A stretch of 64,000 bases of DNA from Arenicellales bacterium. Its GTDB lineage: Bacteria; Pseudomonadota; Gammaproteobacteria; Arenicellales; JAJDZL01. Under the pieces are notes generated by a model. The model searched no databases. It worked only from the letters and a program-made list of their open reading frames with translations, and was not told where the DNA came from. Each line of letters opens with the position of its first letter. The stretch's first letter is position 1. Below, piece after piece: positions 18,319-28,237 of the stretch. The translations under genes were made by a program, and so were the position numbers. The stretch is from contig OY282380.1 of assembly GCA_958295885.1 (NCBI GenBank), positions 3,899,070 through 3,963,069 of the forward strand, in the 5' to 3' direction.

Positions 18319-19776
18319 TCAGATTCCAGCCATGCTCAGATACTTGATTTCAAGGTATTCGTCCAGTCCATACTTAGAACCTTCACGCCCAAATCCAGAC
18401 TCCTTCATGCCGCCGAACGGAGCGACTTCCGTCGAAATGACGCCAGTGTTGATGCCAACTATTCCGTATTCGAGCGCTTCAGAGACTCTCCAGATCCGAC
18501 CGATGTCGCGGCTGTACAAATATGCAGCAAGTCCAAACTCCGTATCGTTTGCCATTTGAACCGCTTCTTCATCGCTATCGAACCTGAATAAAGGAGCAAG
18601 CGGCCCGAAGGTTTCTTCGTTAGCAACAACCATGTTGGATCGAACATTGGTCAGTACGGTAGGCTGAAAAAACGTTCCTCCCAATTCATGTCTGGAGCCA
18701 CCGGCAACGACCTTCGCACCTTTGCCAACGGCATCCATGATGTGCTCTTCAACCTTTTGCACCGCGGCGTCATCAATGAGCGGCCCTAACTCAATTCCGC
18801 TTCCAAATCCATCACCGATTCTCATCCTGGAAACCGCTGAGGTTAGTTTCTCCGAAAATTCATCATACACTCGCGAATGGATCAGAAAACGGTTCGCACA
18901 AACGCAGGTCTGACCTGAATTTCGATATTTACAAAGCAATGCGCCACTTATGGCTTCATCAACGTCTGCATCATCGAAAACGATGAACGGTGAATTTCCA
19001 CCTAGTTCCAAAGACAGCTTTTTGACGGTATCCGCGCATTGTTTCATCAAAATCTTGCCAACATGGGTAGAACCCGTGAAACTCAATTTTCTCACGGTCG
19101 GATTGGAAGTCAGCTCACCCCCAATCGTCCTTGAGTTGCCAGTAACTACGTTGATCACTCCAGCGGGGATGCCGACGCGTTCGGCAAGCTCACACAAAGC
19201 AAGAGCGGAATACGGTGTTGCACTAGCTGGCTTGAGCACGATCGTACAGCCCGCTGCCAGCGCAGGCCCCGCTTTGCGCGAAATCATCGCAGAGGGAAAG
19301 TTCCACGGCGTAATGGCAGCGCATACACCAATCGGTTCTTTGATCACCACGATTCTACGGTCTGGCAGATTCGTGGGAATGACATCGCCATAGACACGGC
19401 GACCTTCTTCTGCAAACCATTCAAAAAACGAAGCTGAGTAGAGCACTTCTCCTCGAGATTCAACGAGAGGCTTGCCTTGTTCAAGCGTCATCAATGCGGC
19501 TAAGTCTTCCTGATTTTCAACAATCGCAGCCGTGAGCGCGCGCAAAAGATCCGAGCGTTGTTTTGCTGTGGTGTGCCGCCAGGTTTTATAGGCAGATTCG
19601 GCGGCATCAATCGCTCTTTTCGTTTCGGCGGCGCCCAGTTTGGGTACTGTTCCGATAACCTTGTGGTTGGATGGATTCGCAACCTGAATGACTTCGCCGT
19701 CATCCGCATCAACCCACTGACCGTTTATGTAACACTGTTCTCGCAGCAGTGACGAATCATTTAAACTTCTACTCAT
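18319..19776 (-). CDS. gabD: NAD(P)-dependent succinate-semialdehyde dehydrogenase
   Basis: A 485-residue aldehyde dehydrogenase that matches GabD in length and sequence (YINGQWVDADDGEVIQVANP at the start). AITPWNFPSAM and KPASATPYSA form the NAD-binding region. SFTGSTHVGK precedes the catalytic base in LELGGNSPF. The nucleophilic Cys lies in NSGQTCVCANRFL. GGMKESGFGREGSKYGLDEY is the C-terminal signature. It would oxidise succinate semialdehyde or a related acid aldehyde to the carboxylate. It sits 13 bases after the glutaryl-CoA dehydrogenase gene in a same-strand operon, so glutarate semialdehyde from lysine breakdown is a plausible alternative substrate. Confidence 0.9.
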   Translation of the reverse strand: MSRSLNDSSLLREQCYINGQWVDADDGEVIQVANPSNHKVIGTVPKLGAAETKRAIDAAESAYKTWRHTTAKQRSDLLRALTAAIVENQEDLAALMTLEQGKPLVESRGEVLYSASFFEWFAEEGRRVYGDVIPTNLPDRRIVVIKEPIGVCAAITPWNFPSAMISRKAGPALAAGCTIVLKPASATPYSALALCELAERVGIPAGVINVVTGNSRTIGGELTSNPTVRKLSFTGSTHVGKILMKQCADTVKKLSLELGGNSPFIVFDDADVDEAISGALLCKYRNSGQTCVCANRFLIHSRVYDEFSEKLTSAVSRMRIGDGFGSGIELGPLIDDAAVQKVEEHIMDAVGKGAKVVAGGSRHELGGTFFQPTVLTNVRSNMVVANEETFGPLAPLFRFDSDEEAVQMANDTEFGLAAYLYSRDIGRIWRVSEALEYGIVGINTGVISTEVAPFGGMKESGFGREGSKYGLDEYLEIKYLSMAGI

Positions 19777-19789
19777 CGTTTCTCCCTAA

Positions 19790-20974
19790 TTAATTGAATG
19801 CAGAAATTCCGGTCTGAGACTTGCCCAGAATCAATGCGTGTATATCATGTGTTCCTTCATACGTGTTGACGGTTTCTAAATTCATGCAATGACGAATGAC
19901 GTGAAACTCATCACAAATTCCGTTGCCCCCATGAATATCGCGAGCCATTCTTGCAATATCCAATGCCTTTCCCGCATTATTGCGTTTTAACAGGCTGATT
20001 AGTTCATGCGGCAGTTTTCCTTCATCCATCATTCGGCCAGCACGCAGACAGCCTTGCAAACCCAGTGCGATCTCAGTTTGCATATCTGCCAATTTTTTCT
20101 GAATGAGCTGTGTAGCCGCAATCGGCCGTCCGAACTGTATTCGATTCATCGCGTATTCTAAAGCCGCGTGCCAGCAAAATTCGGCTGCACCCAGCGCTCC
20201 CCAGCTAATTCCATAACGCGCCTTCGTCAAGCAGGAAAACGGTGCTTTCAGTCCAAACGCCAACGGCAGTACATTGTCTTCAGGAACAAATATGTCATTC
20301 ATGAATACGCTTCCTGTTGCAGAAGACCGAAGCGAAAACTTTCCCTGTATTTTAGAAGTCTCCAAGCCTGAAAAGTTCTTCTCAAGTAAAAATCCGCGCA
20401 CAATCCCATCGTCATCCTTGCCCCAGATCACAAACAGGTCTGCGATCGGAGCGTTGGAAATCCATGTCTTCTGACCCGATAGAACATAACCAGAATCCAC
20501 CTTTCGGGCTCGAGTCGTCATTCCTCCTGGATCAGAACCGTGGTTTGGCTCAGTTAATCCAAAACATCCGATAATTTTTCCGGCTGCCAGCTGCGGCAAG
20601 TAATTTTCGCGCTGACTGTCACTCCCATAGGCGTGGATTGGGAACATCACCAGCGAAGACTGCACGCTCATAAACGAACGATAACCGCTGTCGATTCGTT
20701 CTATTTCACGCGCAATCAGGCCATAACAGACATTATTCAATCCCGCACAGCCGTACCCGTCAATTGTTGCTCCCAGCAGTCCAAGTTCACCCATATCTGT
20801 TGCAATTTCAAGATCAAACACTTCGTTGCGATTGGCTTCAATGATTCTGGGCAACAGAGATTCTTCGGCATATCGACGAACTGAGTGCTGCACAAGCCGC
20901 TCAGACTCGTCCAGCTGTTCTTCCAGTCGAAATGGGTCAGCCCAAGAAAAAGTTTGTTTCGTTTCCTGCAGCAT
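19790..20974 (-). CDS. gcdH: Glutaryl-CoA dehydrogenase
   Basis: A 394-residue FAD acyl-CoA dehydrogenase of the GcdH subgroup, converting glutaryl-CoA to crotonyl-CoA and CO2. Diagnostic segments are [84 protein letters not shown] and the catalytic Glu in [18 protein letters not shown]. Full length. It stands between the indolepyruvate-type oxidoreductase gene and gabD in one operon, consistent with lysine/tryptophan or dicarboxylate catabolism. Electrons should go to ETF and the quinone pool; no ETF gene is in the window. Confidence 0.92.
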   Translation of the reverse strand: MLQETKQTFSWADPFRLEEQLDESERLVQHSVRRYAEESLLPRIIEANRNEVFDLEIATDMGELGLLGATIDGYGCAGLNNVCYGLIAREIERIDSGYRSFMSVQSSLVMFPIHAYGSDSQRENYLPQLAAGKIIGCFGLTEPNHGSDPGGMTTRARKVDSGYVLSGQKTWISNAPIADLFVIWGKDDDGIVRGFLLEKNFSGLETSKIQGKFSLRSSATGSVFMNDIFVPEDNVLPLAFGLKAPFSCLTKARYGISWGALGAAEFCWHAALEYAMNRIQFGRPIAATQLIQKKLADMQTEIALGLQGCLRAGRMMDEGKLPHELISLLKRNNAGKALDIARMARDIHGGNGICDEFHVIRHCMNLETVNTYEGTHDIHALILGKSQTGISAFN

Positions 20975-21003
20975 CCGTTAAGTCCTTTATTGAATTGATT
21001 TGA

Positions 21004-24000
21004 TCATGCAGCCTCGCGGGCAGCTGAGTCCTCTTTAAATTTAGACAGCTGCTCTGCCACATTTTTCGAGCAGGCGTCAACATGTCGACGCTTGATGTGT
21101 CCATAACCCCGAACCTGTTCCGGATAACTCGCAATCTGGACAGCCAGCGCATGATTTTCCAATTCAAGATTTTCTACAATTTCACGCAATATCGTTTCAT
21201 AGTCGGAAATCAATTTTCTCTCCAACTTTCGATCTTTTGATCGAGCGAACGGGTCCAACACGCTGCCGCGAAGAAATTTAAACCTTGCCAGCACCCTTAA
21301 GAGCGTCATCATCCAGGGCCCGAATGTGGATTTTACGGGTTCTCCGCTCACGCTGTTTTTTCTGCCAAGTATTGGTGGCGCCATGTGAAACTGAAGTTTG
21401 TAGTCACCTTCAAACTGAGTTTCCAGATCCCGCATGAAATCTGGACTCGTAAAAAGTCTTGCAACTTCATACTCATCTTTGTAGGCCAGGAGCTTAAAGT
21501 AATACTTCGCTGCGTTTTCAGTCAAACCGTTCATGCCGGGCGACTTTCTGCGCTCTGCTTCGCGTACTACTGCGACCTGACTGCGATACTTCTCTGCGTA
21601 GGCTTCATTTTGGTAACTCACTAGGATTTTTGCCCGATGCTGAATCAAATCGTCAAGAGTCCTTGTCTGAGAAGGTTCGAACATCTTCACGTCGCCTTTG
21701 AGTCTGGATAAGTCCTCGTCCAGTTTTTTGCGGTCCGCCACAAACTGGCGTCCGCGATGCAGCGCTATCTTATTTAAGTCAACCAATTTACCATTCAGCT
21801 CAATCGCTCTTTCAATGGCTTGAAGCGGAATGGGAACACGCCCGAGCTGAACTGCAGCTCCAAGTTGAAAAATATTTGATGTAATCGTGTCCCCAAAAAG
21901 GGATTCTGCATATCGATTCGCGTTCAGGAACGTTGCGTTCCCACTGCTGACGGCATCTTCAATCATAGACTTCAGTCGAACCGCCGGAAACTGGAAGTCA
22001 CTGATCCTGGTAAAATCACCAGACATCATTTCGTAATCGTTTACAACAGCATGCGTTTTTTTTGCCTGCGCTGTTGACATCACGAGTTCACTTGCCGTTA
22101 CAACAAGATCACCTCCTAAAATCAGGTCAGCGCCGCCATTGGCAACATGCATTGAAGAGATGTCCTCAGGCATTTTCGCAATGATTACGTTGCTCATTAC
22201 AGAGCCGCCTTTCTGTGCCAGACCCGTCATATCCAAAACCGAACAGCCTAATTCTGAGAGATGTGCCGCCATTCCCAAAATCGCACTCACAGTGAGAACT
22301 CCAGTACCTCCCACTCCATTGATTACAATGCAGTATTCCTCATTCAGATCAGGAACGGCAGGTGCAGGAAGATCGGACCATTTGAAAGTATCGGCCATCC
22401 CACCGGAGCTGGGTTTTCGAAACTCACCGCCGTGCACTGTGACAAAACTGGGACAGAATCCTTCAACACAGGTGTAGTCCTTGTTACACGCAGACTGATC
22501 AATGCGCCGTTTTCGTCCAAATTCGGTTTCGTGCGGCAGGATAGCTACGCAGTTGGACTGAACCCCGCAATCTCCACAGCCTTCGCACACTGCCGTGTTG
22601 ATGAATGCTCGTTTCGGTGGATCGGGGTATTCCCCTTTTCGTCTTCGACGACGCTTTTCAGCAGCACAGGTCTGTTCGTAAACAATCGCGGTCACCCCAG
22701 ACTGTTTTCGCAGTTCCAACTGAACAGATTCCAGATTTTTTCGATCAAGAACCTCGACGCCAACGGGCATGCTGTTGCGCGCCCGACAGCCATGGACATC
22801 ATCGGTGACTACAGTTACCGTTCGAACTCCCTCTGCCAGCAGCTGCCGCGCAACTTGCGCAACAGAAAGAGGTCCATCAAAAGGCTGTCCGCCAGTCATC
22901 GCGACTGCGTCGTTGTAGAGGAGTTTAAATGTCATCGTAGTATCCGATGCAACAGCGGCGCGAATGGCCAGCAGGCCTGAATGCAGATAAGTCCCGTCGC
23001 CTACATTCTGATAAACATGTTCGCGTTCTGAAAATTTGCTCTCTCCGATCCAGCTGGCGCCTTCACCGCCCATCTGCGTATATCTTGCTGTTGATCGGTC
23101 CATCCACTGTGCCATGTAGTGACATCCTATCCCGGCCAAGGCAATGCTCCCATCGGGAACTTTGGTCGATGTATTGTGAGGACATCCAGCACAAAAATAC
23201 GGCACCCGATGCAGCGGCGACTGACCCGGATCTCTGCTGATCTTGGCAAAGATTCGATCCAACCGATGCCGGACCGATTCAGAATTCATGTGCTTAAGCA
23301 GCTGCTGGCCAATTACGGAAGCAATCTGCATCGCTTCAAGACGCGCAGTTGATGGCAGAAGAATATTTCCAGACTCGTCGAACTTGCCTACAACGACAGG
23401 GGCATTGGCTCTGCCGTAGAGCAGAGTCTTGATCTGATCTTCGATCAGGCCTCTTTTTTCTTCTACGACTATGATTCTGTGCAAGCCTTCTGCAAATCTG
23501 TACAGTCCTTCTCGTTCAAGAGGCCAGCTCATGGCGATTTTGTATAAGCGAACTCCGAGACCGTGTGCTGACTGTGCGGTAATGCCTAATTCATTGAAGG
23601 CGCGCCGAACATCAGAATACGATTTACCTGTGGTTGCGATTCCAATATGAGCGCCGCGTGGATTGAAAATCAGTCGGTCCAAGCTGTTTGCCCGCCAGAA
23701 CGCCTGAGCCGCTGGCAGCTTATGTTCGTGCAGTCTCTGTTCCTGCTGGAGCGGCGTATCGGGCCAGCGAATATTCAGACCGCCCGGTGGCAGTCTGAAT
23801 TCATTCGGAACTTCAAATTTAAGGCTGGATGACTCAATATCGACGGAAGCCGCCGATTCAACCGTATCATGGACGCACTTCAGGCCTACCCAGCATCCCG
23901 AATAACGCGACATCGCCCAGCCGCTCAGGCCAAAGTTCAAAATATCCTGAACTCCGGAAGGATTCAGGATCGGCATCATGGCATCCACGAGGGCGAATTC

Positions 24001-24507
24001 ACTCTGGTGCGCAGTCGTGGACGACTCGCATGCGTGATCATCGCCCATCGCAGCCAAAACCCCTCCATACCTGGATGTTCCAGCGAGATTCGCATGTCGA
24101 AAAGCGTCACCTGATCGATCTACGCCCGGTCCTTTTCCGTACCAGATGCCGAACACGCCATCGAACTTGCCGAAACCGTCTATTTCAGCCTGCTGCGTTC
24201 CCCAAAGAGCCGTAGCAGCGAGATCTTCGTTGATCCCGGGTTGAAAAACGATGTTGTGGCGATCTAGAAATTCCTTGGCCTGCCACAGCTGCAGATCAAA
24301 GGCGCCAAGCGGTGAACCTCGATATCCTGAAATATAACAGGCAGTGCTTAACCCATCTGCCGCATCCCGCGCGGACTGCAGCATCGGAAGCCGAACCAGG
24401 GCCTGAATGCCGGAAATGAAAATACGGCCCGACTGCTTCGTGTATTTGTCTTCGAGTGATACGTTATCGAACATCCGCAATTTAGAACCAGTTTTCAGAT
24501 TCCCCAT
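21004..24507 (-). CDS. Indolepyruvate-type 2-oxoacid:ferredoxin oxidoreductase, fused
   Basis: An 1167-residue fusion of the alpha/beta and gamma parts of 2-oxoacid:ferredoxin oxidoreductase. The N-terminal half has the pyrimidine-binding domain (RLPMLQSARDAADGL, YISGYRGSPLGAFD). The ThDP/Mg region carries CAGCPHNTSTKVPDGS, GIGCHYMAQWMD and GEGASWIGES. A ferredoxin-like cysteine cluster, CEGCGDCGVQSNC with later CNKDYTCVEGFC, binds Fe-S. The gamma domain starts at NGVGGTGVLTVSAILG. It oxidatively decarboxylates aryl or branched 2-oxoacids to acyl-CoA with reduced ferredoxin. It overlaps the upstream acyl-CoA dehydrogenase gene by 13 bases. The giant fused form is typical of aerobic proteobacteria. 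The exact substrate is not determinable here. Confidence 0.92.
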   Translation of the reverse strand: MGNLKTGSKLRMFDNVSLEDKYTKQSGRIFISGIQALVRLPMLQSARDAADGLSTACYISGYRGSPLGAFDLQLWQAKEFLDRHNIVFQPGINEDLAATALWGTQQAEIDGFGKFDGVFGIWYGKGPGVDRSGDAFRHANLAGTSRYGGVLAAMGDDHACESSTTAHQSEFALVDAMMPILNPSGVQDILNFGLSGWAMSRYSGCWVGLKCVHDTVESAASVDIESSSLKFEVPNEFRLPPGGLNIRWPDTPLQQEQRLHEHKLPAAQAFWRANSLDRLIFNPRGAHIGIATTGKSYSDVRRAFNELGITAQSAHGLGVRLYKIAMSWPLEREGLYRFAEGLHRIIVVEEKRGLIEDQIKTLLYGRANAPVVVGKFDESGNILLPSTARLEAMQIASVIGQQLLKHMNSESVRHRLDRIFAKISRDPGQSPLHRVPYFCAGCPHNTSTKVPDGSIALAGIGCHYMAQWMDRSTARYTQMGGEGASWIGESKFSEREHVYQNVGDGTYLHSGLLAIRAAVASDTTMTFKLLYNDAVAMTGGQPFDGPLSVAQVARQLLAEGVRTVTVVTDDVHGCRARNSMPVGVEVLDRKNLESVQLELRKQSGVTAIVYEQTCAAEKRRRRRKGEYPDPPKRAFINTAVCEGCGDCGVQSNCVAILPHETEFGRKRRIDQSACNKDYTCVEGFCPSFVTVHGGEFRKPSSGGMADTFKWSDLPAPAVPDLNEEYCIVINGVGGTGVLTVSAILGMAAHLSELGCSVLDMTGLAQKGGSVMSNVIIAKMPEDISSMHVANGGADLILGGDLVVTASELVMSTAQAKKTHAVVNDYEMMSGDFTRISDFQFPAVRLKSMIEDAVSSGNATFLNANRYAESLFGDTITSNIFQLGAAVQLGRVPIPLQAIERAIELNGKLVDLNKIALHRGRQFVADRKKLDEDLSRLKGDVKMFEPSQTRTLDDLIQHRAKILVSYQNEAYAEKYRSQVAVVREAERRKSPGMNGLTENAAKYYFKLLAYKDEYEVARLFTSPDFMRDLETQFEGDYKLQFHMAPPILGRKNSVSGEPVKSTFGPWMMTLLRVLARFKFLRGSVLDPFARSKDRKLERKLISDYETILREIVENLELENHALAVQIASYPEQVRGYGHIKRRHVDACSKNVAEQLSKFKEDSAAREAA

Positions 24508-25703
24508 CTGAAGAATTCGTCTCCTTCTTTCATGTAATATCTTGACAATACCATTTTATGCACTTCCGACGCACCATCTACCAGTCTGGACTGCCGCTGG
24601 TAGCGGTACATCCATTCCAAAATCGTATCTTTCGAATAACCTTTTGCTCCAAGCAGCTGAATTGCCGTGTCAACAACACTGTGAAGTGTGTCTGCCACCA
24701 CAACTTTGGCGATCGAGACCTCCTTTCGTGCGAAATCTCCCTGCGCCAGCTTCCAGGCGGCATGCATGGTCAACAGACGTCCCATGTGAACTTGACTGGC
24801 AGCTTCTCCCAGCATCCACTGCACTCCTTCGTGATCGGTCAATAACCTGCCGAATGCTTTGCGATTCCCTGCGTAATCACTTGCGATTTCCAGTGCCCGC
24901 CGACACAATCCAAGCCATCGCATGCAGTGAGTCAGCCGCGCGGTTCCCAATCGTATCTGCACGACCTTCATGCCATCTCCGACTTCCATAAGTCGATTTT
25001 CGTCAGGAATCTCAAGGCCGTCAAATTTCAGCTCGCAATGACCGCCGTGTTCTTCGGGGCCCATGATTGGCACTCGGCGCACCAGTTCCCAGCCAGGATC
25101 ATCTCGATCAAATAAAAATGCAGTCAGTCCTTTGCGGGGATGATCGGAGGTTCTCGCCAAAAGGATGAAATGCTGGGCGACTCCGGCGCCAGTAATGAAC
25201 CACTTGTGTCCATGAACGATCCATTTGTCGCGTTTTTTCTCAGCTTTGGTCAGCATCATTCCCAGCGGGTCGGAGCCGGAGCCTGGAGCTGGTTCCGTCA
25301 TGGCAAGGGCTGAGCGAACGTTTCCATCAATGATTGGCTGCAGCCAACGTTCTTTCTGCGCGGCTGTACCGACGCGCTCCAAGATGATCATGTTTCCGTC
25401 GTCAGGCGCAGCGCAATTGAACACTACCGGACCGAAGATTGAACGTCCCATTTCTTCGTAGCAGGCTGCCATGCCCACCGCATCCAGTCCACCGCCACCT
25501 CGTTCTTTCGGCATCTGCAGACACCAGAGTCCTTCGGAGCGCGCCTTTTCTCGAAGCGGCAGAAAATACGGGTCCGCTATATTTTCACCCTCATCGTAGG
25601 CATCCGGCAACGATTCAACCGGAATGATGTGTTCATTGACAAATTTGCGAATTCTTCGCTGATAATCTTTAACTTCAGAGTCTATATCAAAATGCATAAT
25701 CAA
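24495..25703 (-). CDS. Acyl-CoA dehydrogenase family protein
   Basis: A 402-residue flavoprotein. It shows GLWCLQMPKERGGGGLDAVG, SALAMTEPAPGSGSDPLGM (FAD/substrate region), KWFITGAGVAQHFILLART, and KAFGRLLTDHEGVQWML, ending in the C-terminal helical domain. It belongs to the group near ACAD10/11 and proteobacterial CaiA-like enzymes rather than the short-chain group. It would desaturate an acyl-CoA and pass electrons to ETF. The catalytic-base position near the end reads VDGASEVHKMVL, where Gly-Ala-Ser-Glu carries the usual Glu. It overlaps the oxidoreductase gene, so its substrate is probably the acyl-CoA that enzyme makes. Confidence 0.88.
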   Translation of the reverse strand: MIMHFDIDSEVKDYQRRIRKFVNEHIIPVESLPDAYDEGENIADPYFLPLREKARSEGLWCLQMPKERGGGGLDAVGMAACYEEMGRSIFGPVVFNCAAPDDGNMIILERVGTAAQKERWLQPIIDGNVRSALAMTEPAPGSGSDPLGMMLTKAEKKRDKWIVHGHKWFITGAGVAQHFILLARTSDHPRKGLTAFLFDRDDPGWELVRRVPIMGPEEHGGHCELKFDGLEIPDENRLMEVGDGMKVVQIRLGTARLTHCMRWLGLCRRALEIASDYAGNRKAFGRLLTDHEGVQWMLGEAASQVHMGRLLTMHAAWKLAQGDFARKEVSIAKVVVADTLHSVVDTAIQLLGAKGYSKDTILEWMYRYQRQSRLVDGASEVHKMVLSRYYMKEGDEFFRWGI

Positions 25704-25718
25704 AGGCTCGCTGTGTTA

Positions 25719-26486
25719 TTACATAGAAGACTGGAGGTGTCCGCCATCGACGACGATCGTGCTGCCAGTCATATACGAGGATGCGTCGCTTGCGAGCAGC
25801 AGAACCGCACCATCCAAATCCTGCGGCTGGCCGAATCTTCTCTGTGGAATCTTCCGAATGGCTTTCTGTCCCATTGGCGAATTCAAATAATCCCGATTGA
25901 TGTCGGTGATAATGTATCCTGGCGCAATCGCATTGACGCGAATGGCATAACGCGCCCATTCGTACGCCAGCACTCGAGTCAGATGATCCAAAGCTGCTTT
26001 CGCCGCAGCATAAGGGGCGACACCGCCCATGACGCGGCGTCCAAGAATGGATACGATATTTATCACGCTCCCGCCTTTTTGGTCTTCTGCCATGTGTCGT
26101 CCAGCTCGCTGAGCAACCAGCCAAGCTCCTTTCAGATTCGTATCGAGAACGCGATCCCAATCGGACTCAGAAACATCAAGCGCATAGGAAGCTGACGCAA
26201 TGCCGGCATTATTCACTACTATGTCAATTCTACCAAACCGTTCGATCGATTTTGCAAACGCAGCTTCGACGCTCGCCCGGCTGGTGACGTCGAGTCTCGC
26301 CCAATCCGCATTGCCTCCTGTGCTTCCGATTTCTGCAGCCGTTTCCTTTAAGCGATCGGTTCTTCGCGCTGCGAGCACGACGTTGGCGCCGGCAGATGCA
26401 AACGTTTTCGAAAAATGATTGCCGATGCCACTTGAAGCGCCTGTAATCAGGGCAGTTTTTCCAGTTAGGTCAAAAGAGGAATACAT
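25719..26486 (-). CDS. SDR-family NAD(P) oxidoreductase
   Basis: A 255-residue classical short-chain dehydrogenase. The cofactor motif TGASSGIG is at residues 16-23, NNAGIAS follows, the catalytic Ser lies in the NIVSILGRRV region, and the YAAAKAALDHLTR motif supplies Tyr-x3-Lys. IAPGYIITDI and TGSTIVVDGGHL complete the fold. An R-rich segment after the second strand (AARRTDRLKE) suggests NADP preference. It would reduce or oxidise a 3-hydroxy/oxo group in the pathway of this operon. It starts 71 bases after the ThDP-enzyme gene and ends 15 bases before the acyl-CoA dehydrogenase. Confidence 0.88.
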   Translation of the reverse strand: MYSSFDLTGKTALITGASSGIGNHFSKTFASAGANVVLAARRTDRLKETAAEIGSTGGNADWARLDVTSRASVEAAFAKSIERFGRIDIVVNNAGIASASYALDVSESDWDRVLDTNLKGAWLVAQRAGRHMAEDQKGGSVINIVSILGRRVMGGVAPYAAAKAALDHLTRVLAYEWARYAIRVNAIAPGYIITDINRDYLNSPMGQKAIRKIPQRRFGQPQDLDGAVLLLASDASSYMTGSTIVVDGGHLQSSM

Positions 26487-26557
26487 CTTTCAAATTCAGT
26501 TCAATTTCTCAATGAGCGACGACAGCTGACGGGTTTTGCCAAGTCAATGCCAAAGTG

Positions 26558-28237
26558 TCAAGACATCAAAGAGCGAATATAAACCGAACGGTCCAGCTGA
26601 AGATCGATCAGTGATAAACCACTGTGAGAATCAGCCGCTGGAAATGCTTCTTTAAATTCTGCAAATGAATTCACAGTGAATCCCAATGCACCGAAACTTC
26701 TCGCGAACAGACTAAAATCAGGATTTTCTAAATCCGTTGCCATAACCCGCCCCGGGTAATGCTGTTCCTGGTGTTTGCGAATGGTGCCAAGAACGCCGTT
26801 GTTCACAACAATCACCGTAATGTCAAGGTCCAATAGTGCAGCAGTTGCAAGTTCCTGGGCAGTCATCATGAAACATCCATCGCCACAGATGCTGACAACT
26901 TTGCGAGTGGGTTCGCACATTTTTGCAGCGATCGCAGCCGGTATACCATACCCCATTGAACCGGCAATCGGCGCCAACTGCGTGCGATAGCGCGCGCCAT
27001 AGTAATAGTAACGATGCAGGACGCCGGTGCTGATTCCTGAGCCGCTCGTAACAATGGTGTCTGGTGGAAGTTGGTTCCGCAGCCACTCAATGACTTTATC
27101 ATTCAATGGAGGATTATCCAAGCCGACTGTAGAGGAATGATCAAGATAGCGTTCTCTCCCCTGACTCGTCCAGTCTGACCAGATTTCCCGGCTGTCCAGC
27201 AGCACGTCATCAAGGCGGGAGATAAACGACGACGATGTAGCGTTGAAAGCGACCGCGGGCTGATAAACTCGTCCCAATTCGCCTACGTCCGCATGCACGT
27301 GAAACAATCTTGACCGAGGCATCGGCGCATTGACAAGTGAATATTTTTGGGTTGGAAGTTCCCCGAGTCTCGCGCCAATGCAAAGAACAGCATCACTTTC
27401 GCGCATCATCGATTCCAATCCAGGTCCTGTGCTGATGCCAAGATCGCCAACGTAATTCTGATGCCGATTGTCAAAATAATCCTGACAGCGAAATTCGGCA
27501 GCGACCGGAAGATCATTGCGCTTGGAAAATGACTCGAGACGGATGCGGCACTCTTCGCTCCAGCCGCTCCCGCCTGCCACGACAAGCGGTCGTTGCGCGT
27601 CTGCAAAAAACGATGAAACCTGCTCCGCGGTGTCTTCCGACGCGATCGCTTCGGCAGCTTTCACCATCGGCAGGTCCTCAACTTCAACTTCCGCGAACAG
27701 AACATCTTCCGGAAATACGAGAACAACCGGTCCCTGACGTCCTGAAGTCGCAGTCGCCCAGGCCCTGCTCACATATTCGGGAATTCTTGAAGGATCTTCA
27801 ACCTGGGCCACCCATTTGGCAAGCGGACGAAACATTGTCCGAAAGTCGACTTCCTGAAAAGCTTCTCGGTCCAGGTAAGAACGCTGAACCTGGCCAATCA
27901 TCAATACCATTGGAGTTGAATCCTGCAGGGCGATGTGAACTCCCAACGAGGCGTTTGTAGCGCCCGGACCCCGCGTCACAAAACAGACCGCGGGACGTCC
28001 TGTCATCTTGCCGTACGCCTCTGCCATGATGGCTGCCCCACCCTCGTGCCGACAGGTCACAGTCTTGATTTCCGGATGATCGTACATGCCGTCAAGCGCT
28101 GGCAGAAAAGATTCTCCAGCGACACAGAAAACAGCTTTGCATTGCTGTATGGCCAGCTGGTCGGCTAAAATTTTCCCACCGTGACGCAATTTCAAATGAT
28201 TCGACTGCTCGCGTAGCTGATTGGATTGCAAAAACAT
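26558..28237 (-). CDS. Thiamine-diphosphate-dependent enzyme, acetolactate-synthase-like
   Basis: A 559-residue protein with the three-domain layout of ThDP decarboxylases and synthases. The pyrimidine-binding domain carries the catalytic Glu in VTCRHEGGAAIMAEAYGK and then FVTRGPGATNASLGVH. The central domain has VVAGGSGWSEE. The PP-binding domain has GSMGYGIPAAIAAKM and the GDG...N motif in ICGDGCFMMTAQELATA with IVVNNGVLG. It is first in the catabolic operon. Genuine acetolactate synthase usually has a small subunit next to it, which is absent, so a 2-oxoacid decarboxylase or carboligase role in amino-acid breakdown is more likely. The substrate cannot be read from sequence. Confidence 0.85.
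   Translation of the reverse strand: MFLQSNQLREQSNHLKLRHGGKILADQLAIQQCKAVFCVAGESFLPALDGMYDHPEIKTVTCRHEGGAAIMAEAYGKMTGRPAVCFVTRGPGATNASLGVHIALQDSTPMVLMIGQVQRSYLDREAFQEVDFRTMFRPLAKWVAQVEDPSRIPEYVSRAWATATSGRQGPVVLVFPEDVLFAEVEVEDLPMVKAAEAIASEDTAEQVSSFFADAQRPLVVAGGSGWSEECRIRLESFSKRNDLPVAAEFRCQDYFDNRHQNYVGDLGISTGPGLESMMRESDAVLCIGARLGELPTQKYSLVNAPMPRSRLFHVHADVGELGRVYQPAVAFNATSSSFISRLDDVLLDSREIWSDWTSQGRERYLDHSSTVGLDNPPLNDKVIEWLRNQLPPDTIVTSGSGISTGVLHRYYYYGARYRTQLAPIAGSMGYGIPAAIAAKMCEPTRKVVSICGDGCFMMTAQELATAALLDLDITVIVVNNGVLGTIRKHQEQHYPGRVMATDLENPDFSLFARSFGALGFTVNSFAEFKEAFPAADSHSGLSLIDLQLDRSVYIRSLMS

Noticed and set aside
22261..22980. 239-codon plus-strand frame
   Set aside because: Antisense to the large 2-oxoacid oxidoreductase; no domain.
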